From contig CAIJLV010000077.1 in assembly GCA_903821635.1 (NCBI GenBank), positions 1 to 56,360 on the forward strand: a DNA stretch of 56,360 nt. Reading direction: 5' to 3'. The notes beneath the pieces were generated by a model. The model saw nothing but the letters and a program-made list of their open reading frames with translations. It had not been told where the DNA came from and searched no databases. Source of the stretch: an uncultured Verrucomicrobiota bacterium. Lineage in GTDB: Bacteria > Verrucomicrobiota > Verrucomicrobiia > Limisphaerales > UBA9464. Position 1 is the stretch's first letter; the number at the start of each line of letters is the position of its first letter. A program made the translations under genes and the position numbers. Of this stretch, positions 26,949-37,200 are shown in pieces.

Positions 26949-28421
26949 TTATGCGTTATAAGTGCTGGAACTTACGCGCCCGCCGGTGCCGGTCCAGTTG
27001 GTATGGAAGAACTGGCCCCGCTTCTGGTCTACGCGCTCGTAAGTATGCGCCCCAAAATAGTCGCGCTGGGCCTGGAGCAGGTTGGCGGGCAACCGCGGGT
27101 TACGGTAACTGTCGTAGAAGGCGAGCGCGGTGCTGAAGGCGGGCACGGGAATGCCCTTCTTTACGGCTAGGGCCACAACGTTGCGCCAGCCCTTTTGGGC
27201 GGTCTTGATCTCGCCGCGGAAGTAGTCGTCCAACAGCAGGTTCGCCAACTTCGGGTTCTGGTCGAAGGCTTCCTTAATCTTGCCGAGGAAGCGCGAGCGG
27301 ATGATGCAACCGCCGCGCCACATGAGGGCGATGCCGCCGTAGTTGAGATCCCAGCCGTATTCCTTGGCCGCCGCTTTCATCAGCATATAGCCCTGTGCGT
27401 AACTGACGATTTTGGAGGCGTAGAGCGCGCTCATGATGTCGGCGATCAACGCCTTTTTCTTCGCGGCATCCTTGGCCTGCGCCAAGGCGGGGCGCGGCCC
27501 CTTCAGCTTGCGGGCGGCCTTCACCCGCTCGTCCTTCATGGCGCTGACACAGCGGCTGAAAACGGCCTCGGCAATCAGCGTGACCGGCTGGGCGAGATTG
27601 GCCGAATCAATGACGGTCCACTTGCCCGTGCCCTTCTGGCCGGCGGTGTCGAGAATCTTGTCCACGAGCGGGGAGCCGTCCTCGTCTTTCTTGGCGAGGA
27701 TGTTGGCGGTAATCTCGATGAGGAAGCTGTCCAACTCGCCGGTGTTCCATTCCTTGAACACGGCTGCCATTTCGTCCGCCGTCATACCGAGCCCATCCCG
27801 CATCAGGTTGTAGGCTTCGCAGATAAGCTGCATGTCGCCGTATTCGATGCCGTTGTGGACCATCTTTACATAGTGGCCGGAGCCGCCGTTGCCGACCCAG
27901 TCGCAGCAGGGCGCATTGCCGTCCACCTTGGCCGAGATGCCTTGAAAAATGTCTTTCACTGCCGGCCAAGCCGCCACGCTGCCGCCGGGCATGATGCTGG
28001 GGCCGAAGCGGGCGCCTTCTTCGCCGCCACTGACACCGGTGCCGATGTAGAGCAGGCCCTTGGCTTCGAGTTCCTTAACCCGGCGGTCGCTGTCGCCGTA
28101 GAGCGAGTTGCCGCCGTCGATGATGATGTCGCCGGGCTCAAGGTGCGGGATGATCTGCGCGATGAAATCGTCCACGGCACTGCCCGCCTTGACCATGCAC
28201 ATGACGCGGCGAGGGCGTTTGAGCAGAGCCACCATCTCGGGAATCGAGTGGGCGCCGATGACCTTGGTGCCCTTGGCCTCATGGGCGAGGAAGTCGTCCA
28301 CCTTGGCGGTGGTGCGGTTGTAGGCCACGACGGTGAAGCCGTGGTCGTTCATGTTGAGGATCAGGTTCTGGCCCATGACGGCCAAGCCGATGACTGCGAT
28401 GTCGCCTACTGGATTGCTCAT
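26949..28421 (-). CDS. gnd: 6-Phosphogluconate dehydrogenase (decarboxylating)
   Basis: A 490-residue enzyme that oxidises 6-phosphogluconate to ribulose 5-phosphate and CO2 with reduction of NADP in the pentose phosphate pathway. The N-terminal Rossmann motif GLAVMGQNL is followed by AYNRTTAKVD. The catalytic region GGSGHYVKMVHNGIEYGDM contains the active-site Lys, and the C-terminal domain ends in the usual DYFGAHTYERVD segment. The length suits the long, dimeric type. No zwf is adjacent. Confidence 0.97.
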   Translation of the reverse strand: MSNPVGDIAVIGLAVMGQNLILNMNDHGFTVVAYNRTTAKVDDFLAHEAKGTKVIGAHSIPEMVALLKRPRRVMCMVKAGSAVDDFIAQIIPHLEPGDIIIDGGNSLYGDSDRRVKELEAKGLLYIGTGVSGGEEGARFGPSIMPGGSVAAWPAVKDIFQGISAKVDGNAPCCDWVGNGGSGHYVKMVHNGIEYGDMQLICEAYNLMRDGLGMTADEMAAVFKEWNTGELDSFLIEITANILAKKDEDGSPLVDKILDTAGQKGTGKWTVIDSANLAQPVTLIAEAVFSRCVSAMKDERVKAARKLKGPRPALAQAKDAAKKKALIADIMSALYASKIVSYAQGYMLMKAAAKEYGWDLNYGGIALMWRGGCIIRSRFLGKIKEAFDQNPKLANLLLDDYFRGEIKTAQKGWRNVVALAVKKGIPVPAFSTALAFYDSYRNPRLPANLLQAQRDYFGAHTYERVDQKRGQFFHTNWTGTGGRVSSSTYNA

Positions 28422-28597
28422 GTGGAATTGCGGAAACCGCCAAAAAACGGAGCGGCAAGCTAGCGGCGGCGGAAGCCCTCAAGCCAGCGGGAATTTCTCA
28501 TGCCGGACAGCGGTCCAGCTCATGGGCCGCAAGGGCGGGCGGTCCCGGCCAATTCAAGCCCGGTCGTCCAGTTCCCACGGATAGCGCTTGTAGCCGC

Positions 28598-29434
28598 CTA
28601 CATGGCCTGCTGCGAGGGATTGAGCACGTCGAGCTGCAACCGAGCTTGGCGCCGGCCCAAGCGGACGGGACTGGAGAAAAGTCGAGTCAGCTCGCGGGAG
28701 TTCAACACTGTGGCGCGCGGGCCGGCGGCGGTGACGCAGCCGGCCGCCAAGAGCAGGGCGTGCGTAAAGGCGGGCATGATTTCCTCCACGTGATGGGTCA
28801 CCAGCACGAGTGCCGGGGCGTCGGGACGCCGGGCGAGGCGCTCGATGAACTGCAAAAAATGCTCGCGGGCGACGGGATCCAAGCCGGCGCAGGGCTCGTC
28901 CAAAATCAGCAACCGAGGCTGGGACATGAGCGCCCGGGCGATCAAGACACGCTGGCGTTCGCCTTGGCTCAAAACGCCCCAGACGCGGTCGGCGAGATAG
29001 CCTGCCTCGACCAGTTCCAGCAGGGTGCGGGCGGCCGCTTGATCGGCCCGCGTCGGTTCGCCCCAGAAATCGATCATGGCGTATTTGCCCCCGGTGACCG
29101 TGTAGAGCGCGGGTTCGGTATCCGCCATCAGTTGCCGGACGGAGGAGCTGACGAGCCCGATGCGGGTCCGCAATACGCGCCAGTCAGTTTCCCCGAAACG
29201 TTCGCCCAGCACGTCGATGTCGCCCGCGGTCGGCATCAGGTAACCAGTCAGGGCGGCGAGCAGCGAAGTCTTGCCGGAACCGTTGGCGCCCAAGATCACC
29301 CAATGCTCGCCTGGATTCACCCGCCACGACACGTCCCGCAGAATGGGCGTGCCGTCTCGGACGATGGTCAGACGGGCGACGGCTAGAATCGGAGCCATCG
29401 CCGCGGCAGGACGGCGCAATGCCGGTTTCTTCAT
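28598..29434 (-). CDS. ABC transporter ATP-binding protein
   Basis: A 278-residue single-domain ATPase. The Walker A motif is GANGSGKTS, the ABC signature LSQGERQRVLIARAL, and Walker B LLILDEPCAGLDP; a TTHHVEEIMP-type switch His follows. The chosen start is ATG 29434 (MKKPALRR); ATG 29398 (MAPILAVARL) is a plausible shorter alternative. No permease gene is adjacent, and the downstream neighbour is gnd. It resembles ATPases of the ModF or metal/cofactor type, but the substrate cannot be assigned. It lies 29 bases downstream of the nucleotidyltransferase gene and is probably cotranscribed. Confidence 0.9.
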   Translation of the reverse strand: MKKPALRRPAAAMAPILAVARLTIVRDGTPILRDVSWRVNPGEHWVILGANGSGKTSLLAALTGYLMPTAGDIDVLGERFGETDWRVLRTRIGLVSSSVRQLMADTEPALYTVTGGKYAMIDFWGEPTRADQAAARTLLELVEAGYLADRVWGVLSQGERQRVLIARALMSQPRLLILDEPCAGLDPVAREHFLQFIERLARRPDAPALVLVTHHVEEIMPAFTHALLLAAGCVTAAGPRATVLNSRELTRLFSSPVRLGRRQARLQLDVLNPSQQAM

Positions 29435-29463
29435 CAGAGGGAAATCCCGGTGCGAGGGAGCAT

Positions 29464-30210
29464 TTACCGCTTGGCGAAGATCCGGTTCGCTTCTTCCAAA
29501 GTCTCTTTCGAGCCGATGTCATACCAGATGCCCGGGACGCTCCAGGTGAGCACAGGCAAGCGTGGGTAGAGCCACTGGATGAGTCGGCCGGGTTGGTCCG
29601 GGTTGTTACCTTCGGCGAGGTATTGGCGGATGAGCGGCAGGACGGCGCGAGGATAGTAGTAGAGCGCGATGCCGATCAGCGTGCTCGCCGGTTGGGTGGG
29701 TTTTTCCACGAAGCTGCGGATTTGCCCTGCCGCATCCACGTCGACGACGCCGTATTTCCGAGCCTGGTCCAGCGAGCCGACATCGAAGGTGCCGAGCACC
29801 GGTTGCGACGTCTGCCGGCAAAACGTGCCGAATTCTTCCAAGGACTGGCTGAATAGGTTGTCCCCGGCCACCACGATCAGGTCGTCGTCGAGTTGCTCGC
29901 GGTCGAGCACTAGGTTGAGGTCTCCGATCGCGCCGAGCTTGTTGGTGTCATCGGTCGAACCGTCGTTGACGATGGTGAAATCGAGTTGCGTCTTATTGGC
30001 CCGGTAGTCATCGGCCCACTTCTGAAACTGGCCGGCGAACTTGGCGTTGGTGACGATGATGACTCGATCAATCCCGGGGATCGGCGCCAGATTGTCGAGC
30101 ACGTAGTCAATCATCGGTTTGCCCGCAACAGGCAGCAGCGGCTTGGGCTGCGTGAGCGTAAGCGGATACAGGCGCGTGGCGTAACCCGCGGCGAGAATGA
30201 TAACTTTCAT
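29464..30210 (-). CDS. Sugar-phosphate nucleotidyltransferase
   Basis: A 248-residue NTP-transferase that activates a sugar phosphate as an NDP-sugar. The nucleotide-binding motif LAAGYATRLYPLT, the PKPLLPVAGKPMIDYVL segment and the GDNLFSQSL metal-site region identify the family (RfbA/RmlA, mannose-1-phosphate guanylyltransferase or glucose-1-phosphate types). There is no left-handed beta-helix acyltransferase tail, so it is not GlmU-like. The substrate is uncertain. ATG 30210 (MKVIILAAG) fixes the start. It leads the pair with the ABC ATPase. Confidence 0.92.
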   Translation of the reverse strand: MKVIILAAGYATRLYPLTLTQPKPLLPVAGKPMIDYVLDNLAPIPGIDRVIIVTNAKFAGQFQKWADDYRANKTQLDFTIVNDGSTDDTNKLGAIGDLNLVLDREQLDDDLIVVAGDNLFSQSLEEFGTFCRQTSQPVLGTFDVGSLDQARKYGVVDVDAAGQIRSFVEKPTQPASTLIGIALYYYPRAVLPLIRQYLAEGNNPDQPGRLIQWLYPRLPVLTWSVPGIWYDIGSKETLEEANRIFAKR

Positions 30211-30283
30211 GGCGCGGGGCGAACTTACGCGCCAAACGCCACGGGGACTCAAGGGATTTCCCCGGCCTTTCGCGGGGAGAAGT

Positions 30284-30704
30284 GGTCTTGGAAGGGCTGT
30301 AAGCCGAATTCTGTCCCGGCCCTTGCGGACCAGTGAGCATCATTTGTCTCTGCAGCCAATACCCGGAACCTGGACTGCTTGCGCAGTCCGCGACACGGGC
30401 CGCGTCAGGGTTCCCTATTGGGCCTTGCTCCCGGGCAGGTTTTCCGTGCCCCGCCGCTTACGCGTCGGGCGGTGGGCTCTTACCCCGCCTTTTCACCCTT
30501 ACCCTCAGCCTTGCGACCGAAGGCGGTTTATTTTCTGTGGCACTGTCTGTCAGGCTGGGCTTGCGCCCAACCTTCCCGCGGTCATGCCGGCTTACCGACG
30601 AGTCACCCCGTCGTGCAACCGGTTTCCGTGGGCCCGCGCCCTATGGAGTTCGGACTTTCCTCCCGCAGCTTGCGCCACGAGCGACACTCCGCCCTTCCAA
30701 GACC
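30284..30704 (-). ncRNA. rnpB: RNase P RNA (type A)
   Basis: A catalytic RNA of about 421 bases that matures tRNA 5' ends. The conserved 5' P4 strand GAGGAAAGTCCG is read on the minus strand at 30648-30662, and the 3' strand ACAGAATTCGGCTTA at 30295-30312. Helix P1 is a 14-bp perfect pairing of 30691-30704 with 30284-30297, which sets both ends. Position, order of conserved elements and length all agree with bacterial type A RNase P RNA. Long open frames across this stretch on either strand are spurious. It lies about 70 bases upstream of the nucleotidyltransferase gene on the same strand. Confidence 0.95.
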
Positions 30705-30710
30705 GCGACG

Positions 30711-30737
30711 AACCTAGGGGGAAAGTCCGCCGGTCAA
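30711..30737 (-). promoter_or_regulatory. Possible rnpB promoter
   Basis: On the minus strand TTGACC (30732-30737) and TAGGTT (30711-30716) are spaced by 15 bases, with TAGGTT ending six bases before the rnpB 5' end. The spacing is shorter than the usual 17, so this is tentative. Confidence 0.35.
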
Positions 30738-30876
30738 AGCGCAAAGTTGAAATGCTTTGGCCTGAGCGATTCGGCAGCGCCCGGCCACCGGCCGGCGAAC
30801 TGGCTCCCGCGGGGCCGGCCAAGCCGTTTAGCCGCTTGCACATCTTTCAAATTGGGCTAGCGGTTCTCCCAAGTTA

Positions 30877-30890
30877 ATACGTGCACGTAT
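30877..30890. promoter_or_regulatory. 14-bp palindrome overlapping the start of the flavoprotein gene
   Basis: The sequence ATACGTGCACGTAT is a perfect palindrome. Its last two bases are the first two of the ATG at 30889, and no Shine-Dalgarno sequence precedes the ATG. It could be a repressor operator or a short hairpin that controls initiation; the sequence alone does not tell which. Confidence 0.45.
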
Positions 30891-32169
30891 GAGATCGGAA
30901 AATTGTGATGTCGTCATCGTCGGGGGAGGGCCAGCGGGTTGCGCCGCGGCGTGCGTCTTGGCCGAACAGGGACATCGGGTGGTGGTCCTGGAGCGGGAGA
31001 AATTCCCCCGCTATCACGTCGGCGAATCGATGATCCCCTTCACCTACCCGCCGCTGGAGCGAATCGGATTCATCCACCGACTGAAAGAGTCGGCCTTTGT
31101 TAAAAAGTTTTCCGTTCAGTTCGTCGCCCCGTCTGGCCGGGCCAGCCAACCCTTCTATTTCTTCGACCGCTATGATCGCGAAACCGTCGCCCAGTCCTGG
31201 CAGGTGCTCCGCAGTGAGTTTGACCAAATGTTGATGGAACACACCCGCGCCAAGGGTGCCGAAGTCAGGGAACAGCATGAGGTGGTGGAATTTCTGCGCG
31301 ACGGCGAGACCTACGTCGGCGTGCAAGCTCGCACCGCGACGGGTGAACTCGTCGAAATCCGGGCGCCCATCACGATTGATGCCTCGGGACGGGACGCCCT
31401 GGCGGCCACTCGCAGCGCGTGGCGTCGAGGCGATCCGAAGCTGAACAAGGTCGCCGTCTGGACCTACTTTGAAGGTTCAAAACGTGATTCCGGCATTGAT
31501 GAAGGCCAGACCACGGTCGCCTTCCTGCCCAACAAAGGTTGGTTTTGGCACATTCCCCAGCACGGCGACCGGGTCAGTGTCGGCGTCGTGGCCGACGGCA
31601 AGTATCTGGCCCGCGACGGGTTCAAAGATCCCCAAGCCATCTTTGAGCGCGAAGTGCCCGAAAACCGCTGGATTGCCGAGCGCCTCGCCACCGGCCGGGG
31701 CACGGGTGAATATTGGCTGACGGCCGAATACACTTTCCGCTCCGAATACAGCGCGGCGGACGGATTAGTGTTGGTGGGCGACGCCTATGGGTTTCTTGAT
31801 CCGGTTTTTTCCAGCGGCCTGATGTTGGCCCTGAAAAGCGGGGTGGCGGCGGCCGACGCGGCGCACGAGGCCCTCGCCGCCGGCGACTTCCAAGCAGCGC
31901 GTTTTACCGCTTACAGCGAGATGATGCGTGAAGGGATCGAAAACATGCGCAAACTCGTTTACGCGTTCTACGATCCGAAAGTGAGTTTCAAAACCGTCAC
32001 GGAGAACTCACCGGAACTCGCCGGGGACCTGACCGACTGCCTTTCCGGTGACGTGAACAAGGATTTCACTCGCCTCTTCAAGGCCTTTGCCGAAGTCACG
32101 GAGATGCCCGAACCACTGCCTTACGGCGTGCCCAAGGCAACCCCGCAACGCCCCTTGGTCGCAACCTGA
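30889..32169 (+). CDS. FAD-dependent oxidoreductase, flavin-dependent-halogenase-like
   Basis: A 426-residue flavoprotein. The N-terminal FAD motif VGGGPAGCAAA is followed by LEREKFPRYHVGESMIP, and then IDASGRD and GDAYGFLDPVFSSGL, which are typical of the halogenase/geranylgeranyl-reductase group. It contains WFWHIP at 218-223, matching the WxWxIP motif used to recognise flavin-dependent halogenases, and a Lys-rich VKKFSVQF segment where those enzymes keep a catalytic Lys. Related non-halogenating oxidoreductases also occur, so a halogenase is possible but unproven. The TTG-started glycosyltransferase gene follows after 18 bases. Confidence 0.85.
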   Translation: MRSENCDVVIVGGGPAGCAAACVLAEQGHRVVVLEREKFPRYHVGESMIPFTYPPLERIGFIHRLKESAFVKKFSVQFVAPSGRASQPFYFFDRYDRETVAQSWQVLRSEFDQMLMEHTRAKGAEVREQHEVVEFLRDGETYVGVQARTATGELVEIRAPITIDASGRDALAATRSAWRRGDPKLNKVAVWTYFEGSKRDSGIDEGQTTVAFLPNKGWFWHIPQHGDRVSVGVVADGKYLARDGFKDPQAIFEREVPENRWIAERLATGRGTGEYWLTAEYTFRSEYSAADGLVLVGDAYGFLDPVFSSGLMLALKSGVAAADAAHEALAAGDFQAARFTAYSEMMREGIENMRKLVYAFYDPKVSFKTVTENSPELAGDLTDCLSGDVNKDFTRLFKAFAEVTEMPEPLPYGVPKATPQRPLVAT

Positions 32170-32187
32170 ACACCCACCTCTCCGCCC

Positions 32188-33486
32188 TTGAAGCTGGTCC
32201 AAATCACACCCGGCGCCGGCGGGATGTATTGCGGAAACTGCTTCCGTGATAACGCGCTCGTGGCGGCGCTCCGCCGCCAAGGCCACGACACCTTGATGGT
32301 GCCGCTTTACCTGCCGTTGACCCTCGACGAAGCCGTCACGGCCAACACCCCTACGTTTTTTGGCGGCATCAACGTTTACCTGGACCAGATCCTCCCCTTT
32401 CACCGGCGCCTGCCCCACTGGTTTCGCCACTGGTTTGACGCCCCCGCTTTGCTGAAACTGGCCTCCGGGCGGGCCGCTAAGACCCGGGCGGAAGACGTCG
32501 GTGCCCTCACGCTCTCGATGTTGCGCGGCGAAGACGGCAACCAAGCCCGCGAACTCGATGAACTCGTGGATTGGTTAGCCGAACAAGCCCGTCCCGAAGC
32601 TGTGTTCTTGTCGAACGCGCTCTTGGTAGGCTTGGCCCGCCGGCTCAAAAAACGGTTGAACACGCGGGTCTTTGCCTTCCTGCAGAGCGAGGAGACTTTT
32701 CTCGATTCCATTCCCGAGCCCTACGGCAGTCAGTGCTGGGCCCAGCTCGCCGAACGAGCCTCAGACGTGGATGGTTGGATCTCGCCCACCCGTTATTTCG
32801 CCGACCGCATGGCCCCTCGCCTACGCCTGCCGCCCGACCGGGTGTGCGTCGTGCCCAACGGCATCAGCCTTGCCGGCTACGACCAGTTGCCCCCGCGAAC
32901 GGCAAAACGTCCCGGCGAACCGCTCACCTTGGGTTTCTTTGCCCGGATGTGTCCGGAAAAGGGACTCGCTCAAGTCGTGGACGCTTTCATCGAGTTGCGG
33001 CGTCACGGACGAGTTCCCCAACTACGACTGAAGATCGGTGGCGGCTGCAATTCGGTCGATGAACCCTTCGTCCGCCAGCAACGGGCCAAACTGGCGCGGG
33101 CCGGACTCGCCGCCGACGCCAGCTTTCACCCCAACGTGTCCCGAACGGACAAGCTCGCATTTTACGCCGCCTGCGATGTGCTTTCAGTTCCGGCCCAAAT
33201 CAGCGAGGCGTTCGGCCTCTACGTGATCGAGTCGCTGGCCGCCGGCACGCCGCTCGTGCAACCGGATCGCGTCGGGTTTCCCGAATTGCTCCACGCCACC
33301 GGAGGCGGCGTGCTCTACGGGGCCAACACCGCCCCCGCCCTCGCCCGGGAATTGGAACCCCTGCTGCTGAATCCAGCCCGCCTGCGGGAACTCGGCGACC
33401 TCGGCCGGGCCGCAGTCTTCGCGCACTACTCGGATGACGTGATGGCGCGCCACGTCGCCCAAGTAGCGGCCGCCCATCGGCCTTGA
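32188..33486 (+). CDS. Family 4-type glycosyltransferase
   Basis: A 432-residue GT-B glycosyltransferase (GT4-like) with a TTG start at 32188 directly before the first strand KLVQITPGAGGMYCGNC. The C-terminal half has VCVVPNGISLAGYD, LGFFARMCPEKGL and the EX7E-type active-site stretch SEAFGLYVIESLAAGTPLV. It transfers an activated sugar to an unknown acceptor. It lies between the halogenase-like gene and the thioesterase gene on the same strand. Confidence 0.9.
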   Translation: MKLVQITPGAGGMYCGNCFRDNALVAALRRQGHDTLMVPLYLPLTLDEAVTANTPTFFGGINVYLDQILPFHRRLPHWFRHWFDAPALLKLASGRAAKTRAEDVGALTLSMLRGEDGNQARELDELVDWLAEQARPEAVFLSNALLVGLARRLKKRLNTRVFAFLQSEETFLDSIPEPYGSQCWAQLAERASDVDGWISPTRYFADRMAPRLRLPPDRVCVVPNGISLAGYDQLPPRTAKRPGEPLTLGFFARMCPEKGLAQVVDAFIELRRHGRVPQLRLKIGGGCNSVDEPFVRQQRAKLARAGLAADASFHPNVSRTDKLAFYAACDVLSVPAQISEAFGLYVIESLAAGTPLVQPDRVGFPELLHATGGGVLYGANTAPALARELEPLLLNPARLRELGDLGRAAVFAHYSDDVMARHVAQVAAAHRP

Positions 33487-33577
33487 GCTGCCCCAATTTC
33501 GCCGCCCCGGCCGCCGGTTTTCCCAGAGCCCCAAGCCGAACGTTGCCGGGCCCCGCCGCTTCGAGTCATCCTCCCTT

Positions 33578-34027
33578 ATGCCTTCCGAGTTCAAAGCCAC
33601 CCGCCGCGTCGAGTTCAGCGAGACTGACCTCGCCGGCATTGTCCATTTCACGAACTTCTTCCGCTACATGGAGACCGTGGAACATGCCTTTTGGCGTTCG
33701 CTGGGAACCTCCGTCGTGATGCGGCAGTTTGATCCACCACTCGGCCTGCCGCGGGTCCACGCTTCCTGCGATTTCAAACGCCCGCTGCGCTTCGAAGACA
33801 TTGTGGAAATGCACCTGCGCGTCGTCGAAAAGCGCGCCCGCTCCCTGAGCTTCGAGATCCGCTTAACTCGCCTCGAACCCGGCCCACCGGAGGAGGTCGC
33901 CATCGGCAAACTGACCGCGGTGTGCGTGCAGAAGAATCCCGACGGCTCCTTTCAGTCCGTCCCCTTCCCCGAGAGCATCGCCAGCCAGATCAGCGTGCAT
34001 CCAGCCCCGGCGCCGGCGCCGGAGTAA
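33578..34027 (+). CDS. Acyl-CoA thioesterase (4-hydroxybenzoyl-CoA-type hotdog fold)
   Basis: A 149-residue hotdog-fold thioesterase. The active-site segment ETDLAGIVHFTNFFRYMETVEHAF holds Asp17, the position of the nucleophile or base in 4-hydroxybenzoyl-CoA thioesterases, and the length fits the YbgC/4HBT class. It probably hydrolyses an aromatic or acyl CoA/ACP thioester; the substrate is unknown. It lies 91 bases after the glycosyltransferase gene. Confidence 0.9.
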   Translation: MPSEFKATRRVEFSETDLAGIVHFTNFFRYMETVEHAFWRSLGTSVVMRQFDPPLGLPRVHASCDFKRPLRFEDIVEMHLRVVEKRARSLSFEIRLTRLEPGPPEEVAIGKLTAVCVQKNPDGSFQSVPFPESIASQISVHPAPAPAPE

Positions 34028-34252
34028 AGCCGGCACCCGGCGAAAACCACCGGCCTACCGGCACATTTTTTCGCTGCCGTCTTCGCCCCGACCCGTCTTT
34101 CCTTGCGGGGAACACATGCAGACCTGTCCGCGTGGCAAAAACGGCTTGCAGCGTCACTCGCTGACGTTGGCGCCCGCTTGCGCGGGCAGAAATTCCGTAG
34201 GGTCACGCTCGACGAGGCACCCCGCCGTCGTGCGATAATTAGGCACAGTTTT

Positions 34253-37200
34253 ATGAGCTCAATCGTCCCCTCACTGTTCGCCGCTCTGGCCGTCGCCCTG
34301 ACGGTCCACGCGGCCGAACCCAACAATCGTCCCCACGCCCCGACGGCCGAACCGGCCGCGGCCACGAGCGCCCGCCCTCAAACCGCAGCCGAACCGGCTG
34401 TGGGCGAGCGGATTGTGTTTATCGGCAACGGACTCGCCGAGCGCGACGTCTATTTCAGCCGCTTGGAAACGGAGCTCCACCTCCGGTTTCCCGCGCAAAA
34501 GCTGATCGTCCGCAACCTGGGTCGACCGGGCGACACCCCGGGCTTTCGGCCGCATCCGGCGCGCGTTTCGCAATGGGCCTTTCCCGGCGCCGACCAATTC
34601 CATCCCGAACTGAATTCGCACTTCGGCAGGGGCTTCTTCCCGACGCCCGACCAGTGGCTCACCCACCTGAAGGCCGATACGATCATCGCGTTCTTCGGCT
34701 ACAACGAGTCGTTCGACGGGCCGACGCGGGTGGCAAATTTCGAGGCCGAACTCGACGCCTTTGCAAAGCACACGCTGTCCAAGGCCTACAATGGCACCGC
34801 CGCGCCGCGCCTCGTGCTTGTGTCGCCCATCGCCTTTGAAAATCTCTCCGCCAAGAAGGACCTGCCCAACGGCAAACAGGAGAACGCCAACCTTGCCCTC
34901 TATACCGACGCCGTCCGCAAGGTCGCGCACAAGCACGGGCTCACGTTCGTCGATTTCTTCGGCGCCACCCAGAAGCGCTACGCCCAGAAGAGCCAGCCGC
35001 CGCTGACCATCAATGGCTTTGCCCCGACCGAAGCGGGGTATCAGGAGTTAGCCGCCATCCTCACGGACGGCGCCTTCGGCAAGGCCAAACGCAAGTCCAA
35101 GACGAACGCGGAGTTGGTGAACGCCGCCGTGAAGGAAAAGGACTACTTCTGGAACAATGACTACAACTTGGTCAACGGCGTCCACACCCACGGCCAACGT
35201 TATGATCCCTTCGGCCCGCAGAATTACCCCGCCGAAATCGCCAAGACGCGCCAGATGATGACGCTCCGGGACACGCTCATCCATGACGTGGCCGCCGGTC
35301 GGACCCAAACGATCGCGGTGGATGATGCGAAGACGCCCGAACTCCCCGCCGTGCCCACCAACTTCAAGCGGCCGGTGGACTATCTCAGTGGCGTCGAGGC
35401 GATCGAAAAGATGACCGTCATGCCCGGTTACAAGGTCGAGTTGTTTGCCTCCGAGAAGGAGTTTCCGGAACTCCGGAAGCCCGTCCAGATGTCCTTCGAC
35501 AACCGCGGGCGACTGTGGGTTGCCATCACGCCGTCCTATCCCCACTACCGCCCCGGCGAAGCTCGGCCCAACGATAAGATCCTGATCTTCGAGGACACCA
35601 ACGGCGACGGCCGGGCGGATAAGCAGACTGTCTTTGCCGACAAACTGCACCTGCCCATTGGCTTCGAGTTGGCGCCCGAGGGCGTTTACCTGTCGCAGGA
35701 GCCGAACCTCTGCCTGCTCGTGGACGACAATCACGACGACAAGGCCGACCGCATGGAGATTCTCATGCACGGCTTCGACACGCACGACACGCACCACGCC
35801 ATTTCAGCCTACAGCGCCGACGCCTCCGGTGCGTTCTACCTGCTGGAAGGCCGCTTCCTGCACAGCCAAGTCGAAACCCCTTACGGCCCGCAACGCGTGA
35901 ACGACGGCGGCGCGTGGCGGTTCGATCCCAAACGATTCAAACTGGAGCGCTACATCCAGACCGACATCAACAATCCGTGGGGCATCGCCTTTGATGACTG
36001 GGAACAGGGGGTCATCTCTGACGCTTCCAGCGGTGAGAACTACTGGGCCTTGGCGGTCTCCGCCAAGATGCCTTACGGCGTCGAGATCCAGCGCGCCGGC
36101 GACTATGTGCCCAAGCGGTCGCGCCCGACGTCGGGCTCGGAATTTGTGTCCTCGCGCCACTTCCCGCCGGATCGGCAAGGGCAGTTCATGACCTGCAACA
36201 GCATCGGGTTCTTGGGCCTGAATTTCAGTGCCCCACGCGAGGACGGCGCTGGCTTCACCGGCGACCTCGCCGGCGACCTGATCAGCTCCAGCGACCCGAA
36301 CTTCCGCCCGGTGGATTTGGAATTCGCTCCGGACGGCTCGCTCTACTTCCTCGACTGGCACAACGCGCTGATCGGCCACATGCAGCACAACGCCCGCGAC
36401 CCGAACCGGGATCACGAACGCGGCCGTATCTACCGCGTGACTTATCCAACGCGCCCACTCGTGCCCCCGGCCCAAGTTGCCGGCGCCAGCGTCCCTGAAC
36501 TGCTCGAAAACCTGAAGCTGCCGGAGTATCGCAGCCGCTACCGCACCCGCCGCGAACTCCGGGGCCGACCAGCCGCCGAAGTCATCCCGGCCGTGAAAGC
36601 CTGGGCTGCGAAACTCGACAAGGCCGACCCACTTTACGAACGACATCTTTGCGAGGCGCTCTGGGCCACTTGGTCACAGAACAAACCGGACGCAGGCCTG
36701 CTACTCGCGTGCCTCAACGCCCGCTCGCACCAAGCCCGAGCGGCGGCGACCCAAGTGCTGCGTTACACCACGCACCAACTTCCCAACGCCGTGGCGCTGC
36801 TGCGTCAGGCCGCCAACGACCCGCATGGCCGCGTGCGCCTCACCGCCATCGTCGCGGCCTCATGGCTCGACAATCAGGACGGGGCCCGAATCGTCTTGGA
36901 CGCCCTCCGGCATCCCTTCGACAAATGGATGAGCCCGGTGACCAAGCAGATCTTGGCGACCACGCTCAAGGACGACGTGGCTGCGCTCGCCAAAGCCGAC
37001 CCGCAGGCGCTCGCTGGCAATCCCAACGCCCAGGCTTACCTCGCCGGCACCTTCAAGCTCGGCGACGCGCCGCCTGCTGCGGACAAGCGCGAATACGGTC
37101 CAACCCGCCCGCTGAACGCGGCCGAAACCAAGCTCTACGCGCTCGGCAAAGAGGTGTTCCACCGCGACGCCCACTGCGCCACCTGCCACCAACCCTCCGG

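Noticed and set aside
30290..30860. Several overlapping open frames of 80-226 codons in the rnpB region
   Set aside because: Conserved RNase P RNA elements and a 14-bp P1 helix occupy this stretch, so these frames are chance products of a GC-rich RNA gene.
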